From the NCBI GenBank assembly GCA_963711465.1, contig CAVQEG010000003.1:248001-312000 (forward strand): a stretch of 64,000 bases of DNA, written 5' to 3'. The translations under genes and the position numbers were made by a program. The notes beneath the pieces are model-generated. The model had not been told where the DNA came from. It saw only the letters and a program-made list of their open reading frames with translations, and did not search any database. This document shows, in pieces, positions 36,133 to 44,441 of the stretch (the stretch's first letter is position 1; every line of letters starts with the position of its first letter). Origin of the DNA: CAVQEG01 sp963711465 (GTDB taxonomy: Bacteria > Bacteroidota > Ignavibacteria > OLB7).

Positions 36133-36666
36133 TCAGTCGTTCCGGCGGATTGGATCGAGCGCATCGAGGAGGGAGGCGACGCGAAGGGTGGCTGAGGTGG
36201 AGGTCCCTTCCGGCGCGACGAGGATGGTGGGGCAACCGGCAGCGGCACCGGCCTGCACATCGCTTTCGGAGTCACCGACCATCCAGGAGGAAGCGGGATC
36301 GATGTGGTGTTCGCGGATTGCCTGCAGCAGCATACCGGGGCGGGGTTTACGGCAGTCGCAGCCGGCGTCGCGGTGATGCGGGCAGTAGTAGATCGCATCG
36401 AATTCGCAGCCCGTTCGTTCCCGAAGCTGCTGCTGCATCCAGGCATGAATCTCCTCGAGTCGGTGTTCGCTCATCAGTCCGCGAGCGATGCCGCGCTGGT
36501 TGGTCACGAGCACTGCGAGGCGACCGGAGCGGCGGATCTCGGGCAGCACCGCGAAGATCTCCGGAAGGAATTCGAACTGATCGATCGAGCGGACGTAGTC
36601 GCCGACGAGGCGGCGATTGACGATGCCGTCGCGATCGAGGAATACCGCGGAACGAGAGGCGCTCAA
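36133..36666 (-). CDS. gmhB: D-glycero-D-manno-heptose-1,7-bisphosphate phosphatase (GmhB-type HAD)
   Basis: 177 residues from a TTG start at 36666, which gives the expected N-terminus (SASRSAVFLDRDGIVN); no ATG or GTG precedes motif I in frame closer than the divergent gene region. Motif I is VFLDRDG, motif II LVTNQRG (N-Q), the zinc-binding loop C-P-H-H....C-D-C-R-K-P (positions about 107-121) is complete, and motif IV is MVGDSESDV. Dephosphorylates heptose bisphosphate for LPS core synthesis; relatives act on histidinol phosphate, so specificity is inferred. Confidence 0.83.
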   Translation of the reverse strand: MSASRSAVFLDRDGIVNRRLVGDYVRSIDQFEFLPEIFAVLPEIRRSGRLAVLVTNQRGIARGLMSEHRLEEIHAWMQQQLRERTGCEFDAIYYCPHHRDAGCDCRKPRPGMLLQAIREHHIDPASSWMVGDSESDVQAGAAAGCPTILVAPEGTSTSATLRVASLLDALDPIRRND

Positions 36667-36792
36667 GCGGGTGGAACGGGGTTCGGTGACGGGACCTCTC
36701 CGATTGTCGGAGCGGGTCGAAACTTGTAAGTTAATCGGCTCAATTCCAACCGACCCATCGGAAACCACACTCCTGACCGACCTGACACCAGC

Positions 36793-37632
36793 GTGGCCTT
36801 CAGTGACTTCCCCCCGAACACGTTTGCGCTGATTCTCGGTGCATCGAGCGGCTTCGGCGGCGCGACCGCCATCGAGCTTGCGCGGCACGGCGTGCACATC
36901 ATCGGCGTTCATCTCGACCGTGCGGCGACGATGCCGGAGGCCGAGCGCGTGCAGACCGAGATCCGCTCGAGCGGTGTCGAGGCGCACTTCTTCAACGTCA
37001 ATGCAGTCGACATCGAGCAGCGAGGAGCGGTGCTTGCGCGTGTCGAGGAGATATTCGCGCAGCGCGCGGACGCATCGATCGGCGTGCTGATGCATTCGCT
37101 CGCCTTTGGCGCACTGCGGCCGTTCATCGCCAACGAGGAGAAGGACGAGCTGCGCCAGTCGCAGATCGACATGACGATGAACGTGATGGCCAACAGTCTC
37201 GTCTACTGGACGCAGGATGTGGTTCGCCGGAAGCTGATGAAGCGAGGGGGAAGAATTTTCGCGATGACCAGCGCGGGTTCTCATCGCGTGTTGCCGATGT
37301 ACGGAGCGGTCTCCGCGGCGAAGGCCGCGTTGGAGAGCTACTGTCGGCAGCTCGCGTTCGAGCTTGGCGAGCGCGGCATCGGCGTCAACGCGATCCAGGC
37401 GGGTGTCACCGACACGCCGGCGCTGAGGAAGATTCCGGGAACCAACGAGATCATTGCCAGTGCCATCGAACGCAATCCTGCCGGGCGTCTTACCACGCCG
37501 GAGGACGTCGCCCGCGTGATCGCATTGCTCTCGAGCCAGGAGGCGGCCTGGATAAACGGATCGGTGCTTACCGTCGATGGGGGCGAGGACGCCGTCGACC
37601 TCAACTGGCTCAGAAGCACGCAGGCCCCATGA
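36793..37632 (+). CDS. Enoyl-ACP reductase-like SDR (FabL/FabI type)
   Basis: 279 residues with a GTG start. LGASSGFGGATAIELA is the NAD(P)-binding Gly motif. The active site is Y-x6-K (MYGAVSAAKAAL), the spacing that marks enoyl-ACP reductases rather than ordinary SDRs (Y-x3-K), and IHSLAF-like NVM/HSLAFGA and TDTPALRKIPG correspond to the substrate lid. It likely reduces enoyl-ACP in fatty acid elongation; FabL-type is favoured over FabI because of length and the MTSAGSHRVLPMYG region. Overlaps nanE by four bases (ATGA). Confidence 0.82.
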   Translation: MAFSDFPPNTFALILGASSGFGGATAIELARHGVHIIGVHLDRAATMPEAERVQTEIRSSGVEAHFFNVNAVDIEQRGAVLARVEEIFAQRADASIGVLMHSLAFGALRPFIANEEKDELRQSQIDMTMNVMANSLVYWTQDVVRRKLMKRGGRIFAMTSAGSHRVLPMYGAVSAAKAALESYCRQLAFELGERGIGVNAIQAGVTDTPALRKIPGTNEIIASAIERNPAGRLTTPEDVARVIALLSSQEAAWINGSVLTVDGGEDAVDLNWLRSTQAP

Positions 37633-38330
37633 AGGAGTTCGACCGCCTGATCCGACGCGGCATCATCGTCAGCGTCCAGCTCGACGACGCCGAACCACTG
37701 CATACGGCACAACACTGCGCCTTGTTCGCTCAGGCCGCAGCCAGCGGCGGGGCCGTGGGAATTCGTGGCGAGGGAATCCGCAATCTGCAGGAGATCCGCG
37801 CGACCACCAGTCTGCCGCTCATCGGATGCGTTCGCGGGCACTACAGCGACGACTGGGTCCTGGTCACTCCATCGATGGAGGATGTGGACCGGCTGGTGCG
37901 GCTCGGCGTCGACGTCGTGGCGCTGGACGCGACGCTTCGCACGCGTCCCGACGGGATGGACGGCATCTCGTTTTTGGCGGCAGTACGCGAACGTCATCCG
38001 AGCGTCCAGTTGCTGGCGGACATTTCATGTTACGAGGAAGGGGTTCGAGCAGCGGAGGCCGGAGCCAGTGCGCTTTCGACAGTGCTTCACGGCAGGACGG
38101 AGGGGACGTACGACCAGTCGCTTGACCTCGAGGCACATCTCGATCTTCTCAGGCGACTCACCGCGTCGGTCGACGTTCCGGTTCTGGCCGAGGGGTTCAT
38201 CTGGAACACGGACGACGCGGCGCGCGCGATGTCGGCCGGGGCGCACGCGCTGGTCGTCGGCGCAGCCATCACCCGCCCACGCGTAATCACACAACTCTTC
38301 GTAGCGGCCGTCCAGGAGCACGAGACGTAA
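37629..38330 (+). CDS. nanE: N-acetylmannosamine-6-phosphate 2-epimerase (NanE-like)
   Basis: 233 residues, TIM-barrel. The family marks are IIVSVQ, AVGIRGEGI, VVALDATLR, LLADISCYEEG and ALVVGAAITRP, with a phosphate-binding C-terminal Gly loop. It interconverts ManNAc-6-P and GlcNAc-6-P in amino-sugar salvage or sialic-acid catabolism. No other nan genes are in the window. Its start overlaps the reductase stop (ATGA), an unusual pairing that suggests cotranscription. The large repeat region starts about 20 bases after its stop. Confidence 0.85.
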   Translation: MKEFDRLIRRGIIVSVQLDDAEPLHTAQHCALFAQAAASGGAVGIRGEGIRNLQEIRATTSLPLIGCVRGHYSDDWVLVTPSMEDVDRLVRLGVDVVALDATLRTRPDGMDGISFLAAVRERHPSVQLLADISCYEEGVRAAEAGASALSTVLHGRTEGTYDQSLDLEAHLDLLRRLTASVDVPVLAEGFIWNTDDAARAMSAGAHALVVGAAITRPRVITQLFVAAVQEHET

Positions 38331-38349
38331 AGGGAGAGGCGACGGGCCC

Positions 38350-38631
38350 GCCCCGGGGGAAGTCCGCTGAGATGGCGGTCGGCCGCGGGAAGACCGCTGT
38401 GGTGGCGGTGAGCCGCTGGGAAGTCCGCTGAGATGGCGGTAGACCGCTGGGAAGTCCGCTGAGATGGCGGTAGACCGCTGGGAAGTCCGCTGAGATGGCG
38501 GTAGACCGCTGGGAAGTCCGCTGAGATGGCGGTAGACCGCTGGGAAGTCCGCTGTGGTGGCGGTGAGCCGCGGGGAAGACCGCTGTGGTGGCGGTAGACC
38601 GCGGGGAAGTCCGCTGTGATGGCGGTAGACC
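38350..38631 (+). repeat. 31-bp tandem array (nine units)
   Basis: Nine head-to-tail units at 30-31 bp spacing with almost no divergence in the middle four copies (GCTGGGAAGTCCGCTGAGAT then GGCGGTAGACC). There are no spacers, so this is not a CRISPR array. The near-identity of the middle copies indicates recent amplification. Confidence 0.9.
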
Positions 38632-38745
38632 GATGGTCTTGCCGGCAGGAGCCGGCTGCGATATCGAGGCGGCTACCGCACATGTAGAGGTACATTCATG
38701 CAGCGGCGGTCGCGGCTGTAGTGACAAGACGTCTTTAGCATGGTA
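38632..38745 (+). repeat. Linker X, copy 1 of 4
   Basis: A conserved block also found at 39040, 39481 and 40079. It contains GCCGGC-AGGA-GCCGGC, CGATATCG, a small hairpin ATGTA-GAGG-TACAT and GACGTC. The four copies differ at only a few positions, more conserved than the arrays beside them, which suggests selection on its structure or recent gene conversion. Confidence 0.8.
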
Positions 38746-40273
38746 ACGGTCAACCGCCACCGAAGCGGACACCTCTTGCGGGCAACCGCCGCCGAAGCGG
38801 CCACCTCTCGCGGGCAACCGACACTGAAGCGATCACCTCTTGCGCCCAACCGCCGCCGAAGCGCCCACCTCTTGCGGCTCACCGCCGCCGAAGCGGCCAC
38901 CTCGACCCCTGCTACAGAAGTCTTGTCACTACCGTCGCGCCAGCCACCGAACGAATGTAGCTGTGATGGCGGTCGGCCTCGGGAAGTCCGCTGTTATGGC
39001 GGTGAGCCGCTGGGAAGTCCGCTGTGATGGCGGTAGACCGATGGTCTTGCCGGCAGGAGCCGGCTGCGATATCGAGGCGGCTACCGCACATGTAGAGGTA
39101 CATTCATGCAGCGGCGGTCGCGGCTGTAGTGACAAGACGTCTTTAGCATGGTAACGGTCAACCGCCACCGAAGCGGACACCTCTTGCGGGCAACCGCCGC
39201 CGAAGCGGCCACCTCGTGTGGGTCACCGCCGCCGAAGCGACCACCTCTCGCGGGCAACCGCCACTGAAGCGACCACCTCTTGCGGTCAACCGCCACCGAA
39301 GCGGACACCTCTTGCGGCCAACCGCCGCCGAAGCGACCACCTCGATCCCCTGCTACAGAAGTCTTGTCACTACTGTCGCGCCAGCCACCGAACGAATGTA
39401 GCTGTGATGGCGGTCGGCCTCGGGAAGTCCGCTGTTATGGCGGTTGGCCGCCGGGAAGTCCCCTGTGATGGCGGTAGACCGATGGTCTTGCCGGCAGGAG
39501 CCGGCTGCGATATCGAGGCGGCTACCGCACATGTAGAGGTACATTCATGCAGCGGCGGTCGCGGCTGTAGTGACAAGACGTCTTCAGTATGGCAGCGGCC
39601 AACCGCTACCGAAGCGGATATCCAAGCGGCCAAGCGCCACCGAAGCGGACATCTCTCGCGGCTCGCCGCCGCCGAAGCGCCCACCTCCCGCGGGCAACCG
39701 ACACTGAAGCGATCACCTCTTGCGCCCAACCGCCGCCGAAGCGGCCACCTCTCGCGGCTAACCGCCGCCGAAGCGCCCACCTCGAACCCCTGCTCCAGAA
39801 GTCTTGTCACTACTGTCGCGCCAGCCACCGAACGAATGTAGCAGTGCAAGCACTGGCAGCGCCACGACATCGCAGCCGGCTCCCGCCGGCAAGACCATCG
39901 GTTTGCCGCTACAGTGGCGGACGGCCGCTGGGAAGTCCGCTGCGTTGGCGGTTGGCCGCGGGAAGTCCGCTGCGATGGCGGTCGGCCCCGGGAAGTCCGC
40001 TGCGTTGGCGGTCGGCCTCGGGAAGTCCGCTGCGTTGGCGCTTGGCCGCTGCGAAGTCCGCTGTGATGGCGGTAGACCGATGGTCTTGCCGGCAGGAGCC
40101 GGCTGCGATATCGAGGCGGCTACCGCACATGTAGAGGTACATTCATGCGGCGGAGGTCGCGGTTGTGGTGACAAGACGTCTTCAGCACGGCAGCGGCCAA
40201 CCGCCACCGAAGCGGCTACCACTCGCGGCCAACCGCCAAAGAAGCGGACATCCGCGTGGCCAACCGCCACCGA

Positions 40274-40287
40274 GGCGCTCGAGCGCC
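40274..40287 (-). terminator. 14-bp palindrome at end of acyltransferase gene
   Basis: GGCGCTCGAGCGCC is a perfect palindrome ending five bases from the stop codon of the minus-strand acyltransferase gene, where the repeat region ends. It may act as a terminator stem, but lacks a loop and T-run. Confidence 0.3.
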
Positions 40288-40291
40288 CCAC

Positions 40292-41407
40292 TCACGGCTT
40301 CATCAGCAGTACTGCCGCGAGCAGTGCAAACGCGCCGTCGCGCAGGGCGGAGGTGGGAACCGGATGCCGCTCGCGCAACAGTCGCCACGCCGCCACCGCA
40401 CCCCATGTCGCAGCCAGTACCAATGCGGCCATCGCCGCCGTCTGCGCAGCGCCGAGTCGACCGCCAACTGCCGCGGAAAGACCTGGCCCCAGCGGCGAAC
40501 CGTACAGGACCATCACATGCAGTACATATACCCCCAGCGAATCCCTCCCGAGTCCACGCACCCAGACCGCAACCGGACGCGTCCGCCGCTCTATCCACGC
40601 GATTGCTCCGTTGACACCGCCCATCACCGTCAGGATTCCTCCAAGGCGGAACATCACCTGCTGTACGCTGGCGCCCCAGAATGACGTGCGAACTCCCGCT
40701 GCGCCCAGCACGTAGTCCACCGCGAACGCAAACCCGATCATCAGTACACCACCGACCGCGATCCGCGCTGCCGGTACCCTGCCACGCTCCACCAGCGCGG
40801 GACCCACCGCAAATCCGACGAGCGGATAGGCGATGAACGGGATGAATGCAACCGCCGCGTCGGAACGGAACCACGCGGCAAGCGGAAGGGGAACCGAGAT
40901 ATCGATGAGACCGATCAGCGGTGTGATGATGATCGCGAGCGACGCCAGAAGGCCCGCCAGCGCACGAGCCCGTACGGGCGTCAACCGATACAGCAGCGCG
41001 CACACGACGATGCCCGTGCCGATCACCTGCAGAATGTTCGGACTGAATACCTGAAGGATGTAGTCGTGGCGTTCCACCCAGACCAGCTGCCGGATGGAGA
41101 GGATCGGAAGCTGCAGCGCCATTCCGAGTGCGATCAATCCCGCGCCTCGCATCATGTGACGCCGAGCTGTCACCACAACGTCGCGATGACGCCGGAGCGA
41201 TATGCCGAGCGTCATCCCGGCAAGCAGCAGGAACAAGGGTGCGACGAATCCGGCGGTCACGTCGAAGCCGCGCCAGAGGGCGCCGTTGTGGGCATCGGCG
41301 AGCAACACCACATCGGCCGCGTGGCGCGCCACCATGATCGCGACCGCGATGCCGCGGAGCAGATCGATCGACGGCAACCGGCTCCGTTCGAATTTTCCCT
41401 CACGCAT
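40292..41407 (-). CDS. HGSNAT-like/DUF1624 membrane acyltransferase
   Basis: 371 residues with about ten membrane segments. The N-terminal SIDLLRGIAVAIMVARHAAD (with the conserved R-G and a His in the first membrane segment) is the mark of the heparan-alpha-glucosaminide N-acetyltransferase-like family, which moves acyl groups across the membrane to sugars or polymers. GVYVLHVMVLYG near residue 310 is also typical. Acceptor unknown; an envelope glycan is likely. Its start overlaps the ruvA stop by eight bases. Confidence 0.8.
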   Translation of the reverse strand: MREGKFERSRLPSIDLLRGIAVAIMVARHAADVVLLADAHNGALWRGFDVTAGFVAPLFLLLAGMTLGISLRRHRDVVVTARRHMMRGAGLIALGMALQLPILSIRQLVWVERHDYILQVFSPNILQVIGTGIVVCALLYRLTPVRARALAGLLASLAIIITPLIGLIDISVPLPLAAWFRSDAAVAFIPFIAYPLVGFAVGPALVERGRVPAARIAVGGVLMIGFAFAVDYVLGAAGVRTSFWGASVQQVMFRLGGILTVMGGVNGAIAWIERRTRPVAVWVRGLGRDSLGVYVLHVMVLYGSPLGPGLSAAVGGRLGAAQTAAMAALVLAATWGAVAAWRLLRERHPVPTSALRDGAFALLAAVLLMKP

Positions 41408-41993
41408 TCTTCAATGCCGCCTTGAGCAGCGCCTCGACGCTCCGCTCCGAATCCGGCGCGCTCTTCAGCGCAGCTCGGATCGCCTTCTCCGAAGCCGCTG
41501 CAGAATATCCGAGTGCCACCAGCGCGTCGAGCGCTGAGGACCGGACGTCCGACGCGGCCGACGAGGTTCCCGCGGCTCCGATGAGTCCCGTCGTCGCCAC
41601 CCGGTCGCGCAGTTCGACAGTGATGCGTTCGGCAGTTTTGCGACCGATACCGGGAAGCCGTTGCAGCGCCGCGATGTTCCCCTCCATGATCAACCCGCGG
41701 AGAGCGTCGGCCTCCACGCTGCTGAGCATGCCGATGGCGATCTTCGGCCCGATGCCGCTGACAGTGATCAGCTGCAGGAACATCTCTCGTTCGGAGCGCT
41801 CTGCGAATCCGTAGAGCGTCAGTGCGTCCTCGCGTACGGCGAGGTAGGTGTGCAGATCGGCGGTCGCGTCCGTGTCCGGAAGGCGATCATAGGTGGTAAG
41901 GGAAATCAGCACGCCGTAGCCGACGCCACCGCACAGGATCACCGCGTGCGTCGGCGACTTGTCGACGAGTCTGCCGGAGAGGTATTCGATCAT
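41400..41993 (-). CDS. ruvA: Holliday junction branch-migration subunit RuvA
   Basis: 197 residues. OB-fold N-terminus (MIEYLSGRLVDKSPTHAVI), two helix-hairpin-helix motifs (ITVSGIGPKIA and LQRLPGIGRKTAERI) that grip DNA, and a C-terminal domain (ALVALGYSAAASEKAI) that contacts RuvB. RuvB and RuvC are not in the window. It sits between a sensor kinase gene and an acyltransferase gene on the same strand, with which it appears to be cotranscribed. Confidence 0.95.
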   Translation of the reverse strand: MIEYLSGRLVDKSPTHAVILCGGVGYGVLISLTTYDRLPDTDATADLHTYLAVREDALTLYGFAERSEREMFLQLITVSGIGPKIAIGMLSSVEADALRGLIMEGNIAALQRLPGIGRKTAERITVELRDRVATTGLIGAAGTSSAASDVRSSALDALVALGYSAAASEKAIRAALKSAPDSERSVEALLKAALKNA

Positions 41994-42018
41994 TGGGTAT
42001 GGCGAATCGTCTGTGCGC

Positions 42019-43437
42019 TCAGACCGGAGCGCGTTCGGAACTCGAGGCCACGCGATCCATCGGACGGGCGACGGCAGCGGGATCGGGAGTGCGGGGGAAC
42101 CAGATCATCACGGTCGTGCCCGTGCCCGGCGTGCTGTTGAGTCGAATCGTCCCGCCGTGTGCCTCGACGATCGACTTGGTCAGGGAGAGCCCGAGTCCAT
42201 AGCCGCCCGTTGCGCGGGTGCGCGATTCATCGGTGCGATAGAAGGGATCGAAGACGCGCTCCTGGGCTTCGGGTGGAATTCCAATCCCCTTGTCCTCGAC
42301 CATGATGCGCGCGCCCTCGTCGTCGGGATAGACCGTCACGCGAACCGGCTCGGCGCTCTCGGCGGAGTACTTCAGCGCGTTGGATATCAGGTTGCGCAGC
42401 GCCACGGTCATGCGTTGCACATCGGCGGTGACCACGAGCGTCTCGGTGAGCGAATCGAACGCGATGCGGCGGGTGTCGTTGCCGAAGGAATCGATCACCT
42501 GACGGGCGAGCTCGACGACGTCGAAGTCCTCGACGACCAGGTTGCCGCCAAGCACGGCGAGCCGCTCGTTCTCCAGCAGCTCGGTGATCATCACGTTGAG
42601 CTCGCGGACGTTGCGTTCGATCGACGACTTCGCCTTTCCCTCCGGCAGCATCGCCAGCGCCACGTTCATGCGCGTGAGCGGCGAGCGGAGTTCGTGGCTG
42701 ACGTCGAAGAGCAGGCGGCGTTTCGAAGCGATGATGTCGTTGATCTGTCGAGCCATCCGGTTGAACGACCTCGAGAGTTCGCCGAGTTCGTCGCTGGAGA
42801 TGATTTCGACGCGGTAGTCGAAGTTGCCGCCACCGACTTCCTCGACGCCCTTCATCAGCGGTTTGAGCGGGCGGAGAAATCGCTGGATGGAGACGTAGGC
42901 GACGACGAGCAGCAGCAGGAGGACACCGAGCAGCAGGAGCGTGGCAGCGGCGGAGATACCGGCGCCGGGCGGAGCGTTCATCCGCACGATGTAGGTCCAT
43001 CCGTCGACCGAGCGCATGGCGTAGTGGTCGCCGCGGTAGGTGCCGAGGGCGCTCCAGTGGGAGGAGGCGGGAATCGAGTCGTGTGGCAGAGTCTCCGCGC
43101 TGAGCATCGCGGCCGAGGCGATCGCCGGCGCAGAGTTCCACACGAATCCGTGCGGACCCTCCAGGCGCATCTCCAGCGGATGTTCGCGGGCCACCGAGCG
43201 TGCGATCGCGGTGTCGGGCGGCGTACCGACCGCATCGACGATCATCGAGACATAGCCGCCGATCTGTTCACGGAGGAACCTGGCGCGGTTGTCGCGTACC
43301 ACGTAGTCGATGTAGACACCGATCGCGGCGACCGAGATCACCGACGTCAGTACGACGAGCGCGAGGATCTTGAAAAACAGCAGGCGCCCCATGAATGGGG
43401 ACGCCGGAATTCGAACGGGTGTCGGGCGTGTGGTCAT
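42019..43437 (-). CDS. Envelope sensor histidine kinase (CpxA/EnvZ-like)
   Basis: 472 residues. One membrane helix at about 20-45, a periplasmic domain to about 170, a second helix (ATLLLLGVLLLLLVVAYVS), HAMP at about 190-240 and a HisKA domain with phospho-His in DVSHELRSPLTRM. The HATPase part has NLISNALKYS (N box), VEDKGIGIPPEA (G1) and GLGLSLTKSIVEAH (G2). The sensed signal is unknown. It follows its response regulator gene by 105 bases and lies 25 bases upstream of ruvA. Confidence 0.92.
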   Translation of the reverse strand: MTTRPTPVRIPASPFMGRLLFFKILALVVLTSVISVAAIGVYIDYVVRDNRARFLREQIGGYVSMIVDAVGTPPDTAIARSVAREHPLEMRLEGPHGFVWNSAPAIASAAMLSAETLPHDSIPASSHWSALGTYRGDHYAMRSVDGWTYIVRMNAPPGAGISAAATLLLLGVLLLLLVVAYVSIQRFLRPLKPLMKGVEEVGGGNFDYRVEIISSDELGELSRSFNRMARQINDIIASKRRLLFDVSHELRSPLTRMNVALAMLPEGKAKSSIERNVRELNVMITELLENERLAVLGGNLVVEDFDVVELARQVIDSFGNDTRRIAFDSLTETLVVTADVQRMTVALRNLISNALKYSAESAEPVRVTVYPDDEGARIMVEDKGIGIPPEAQERVFDPFYRTDESRTRATGGYGLGLSLTKSIVEAHGGTIRLNSTPGTGTTVMIWFPRTPDPAAVARPMDRVASSSERAPV

Positions 43438-43542
43438 GTCGATGCGGACCCTCCGACGGCCGACCGTGCGGTGCGCGTCGGGACGTGTCCGGTGATGGAC
43501 CGCCGCGGTCGCCGGCTCTCAACCGTCAGACCGTGCGGTCGG

Positions 43543-44259
43543 CTACTCCTGCTCCGGTTCCTCCTGCTCGACCGACGGTTTGCCGATGAACATGTAGCCG
43601 GTGCCCCAGATGGTCTTGAGGAATCTCGGGTGGCGAGGGTCGTCGCCGAGCTTCTGGCGAAGTCGACTGACGACGACGTCGACCGACCGGTTGAACGACT
43701 CCCATGGAATGCCGCGCGTCTTCTCCATCATGAAGTCGCGATCCAGCGGCTTCTGTGGATTCTCCACGAACAGCCGGAGCATTTCGAATTCGGCCGTCGT
43801 CAGATCCAGCGGCTTCCCGTCGAGCGTCGCCGACTGCGTCGAGACGTCCACCTCGAGTCCGTCGAATCGGTAGACGTCGCTCGCGCCGAACTCGCGCGAA
43901 CGGCGGAGCACCACCTGGATGCGCGCCCACAGCTCACGCGGGTCGAAGGGCTTCGGCAGATAATCGTCCGCCCCCATCTCCAGACCCGTGATCCGATCGT
44001 TGATGTCACCCCGTGCCGTCAGCATGATCACCGGCACGTTGGAACTCTCACGGATCTTCTTGACCACTTCGAATCCGTCCATCTCCGGCAGCATCACGTC
44101 CAGCACGATGGCGTCGGGATGCACTTCCTTCAGCTTCTTCAATCCCTCCGATGGACGGTCGGCCGTCACGGCATCGACTTCCTGCCCGGCGAAGAATTCG
44201 CCAAGCAGTTCGTTGAGATCCGTGTCGTCGTCGATGATGAGAATCTTCGTGCGGCTCAT
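43543..44259 (-). CDS. OmpR/PhoB-family response regulator
   Basis: 238 residues. Receiver domain 1-120 with acidic pocket IDDDT, phospho-acceptor Asp in IVLDVMLPEMDGF, Thr in MLTARG and Lys in LPKPFDP. A winged-helix domain (about 130-225) ends with KTIWGTGYMF, as in CpxR/PhoB. Phosphorylation by the adjacent kinase is expected. The acidic tail (EQEEPEQE) is unusual. First gene of the minus-strand set. Confidence 0.93.
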   Translation of the reverse strand: MSRTKILIIDDDTDLNELLGEFFAGQEVDAVTADRPSEGLKKLKEVHPDAIVLDVMLPEMDGFEVVKKIRESSNVPVIMLTARGDINDRITGLEMGADDYLPKPFDPRELWARIQVVLRRSREFGASDVYRFDGLEVDVSTQSATLDGKPLDLTTAEFEMLRLFVENPQKPLDRDFMMEKTRGIPWESFNRSVDVVVSRLRQKLGDDPRHPRFLKTIWGTGYMFIGKPSVEQEEPEQE

Positions 44260-44441
44260 TCAGCACCCCATGCTTGGATGTCCACGAGCATGTCAGGAGA
44301 TCCGCCGACATGCCGTCGGCTGGTCGCTCCCTTGCATCACGCCCGGTGGCGAGAATCGGTCATAATTCGGAGAAAATACGACGAAGGGCCGTAACAATGC
44401 CAAGACTGTACCATTCGAGACACGCCGCGCCTCCGGCCGCA

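Larger units (their letters stand above)
38341..40287. repeat. Composite inverted-orientation repeat region, about 2 kb
   Basis: Two related 31-32 bp units alternate in opposite orientation. Forward arrays read GAAGTCCGCTG..ATGGCGGT (nine copies at 38350-38631; shorter arrays at 38962-39039, 39403-39480, 39911-40078). Reverse arrays read ACCGCCGCCGAAGCGG (38749-38905, 39157-39345, 39595-39786, 40190-40272). Linker X (about 110 bp: 38632, 39040, 39481, 40079) follows forward arrays. Linker Y (about 55 bp: 38906, 39348, 39788) follows reverse arrays and is an imperfect reverse complement of part of X (shared GTCTTGTCACTAC and GAATGTA). An inverted X remnant lies at 39843-39910. Reading frames across it are low-complexity and not convincing genes. 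Confidence 0.92.

Noticed and set aside
38350..38631. Possible CRISPR array
   Set aside because: The 31-bp units are directly adjacent with no spacer sequences, and no cas gene is in the window.
38087..40284. Frames of 60-300 codons in both strands across the 38.3-40.3 kb repeats
   Set aside because: They translate the 31-32 bp units into low-complexity peptides (RWPLRRRL-like), have no start signals and are present in opposing strands.
41959..44394. An 811-codon plus-strand frame
   Set aside because: Entirely antisense to the sensor kinase and response regulator genes; composition (His/Arg/Asp) is typical of GC-rich antisense.
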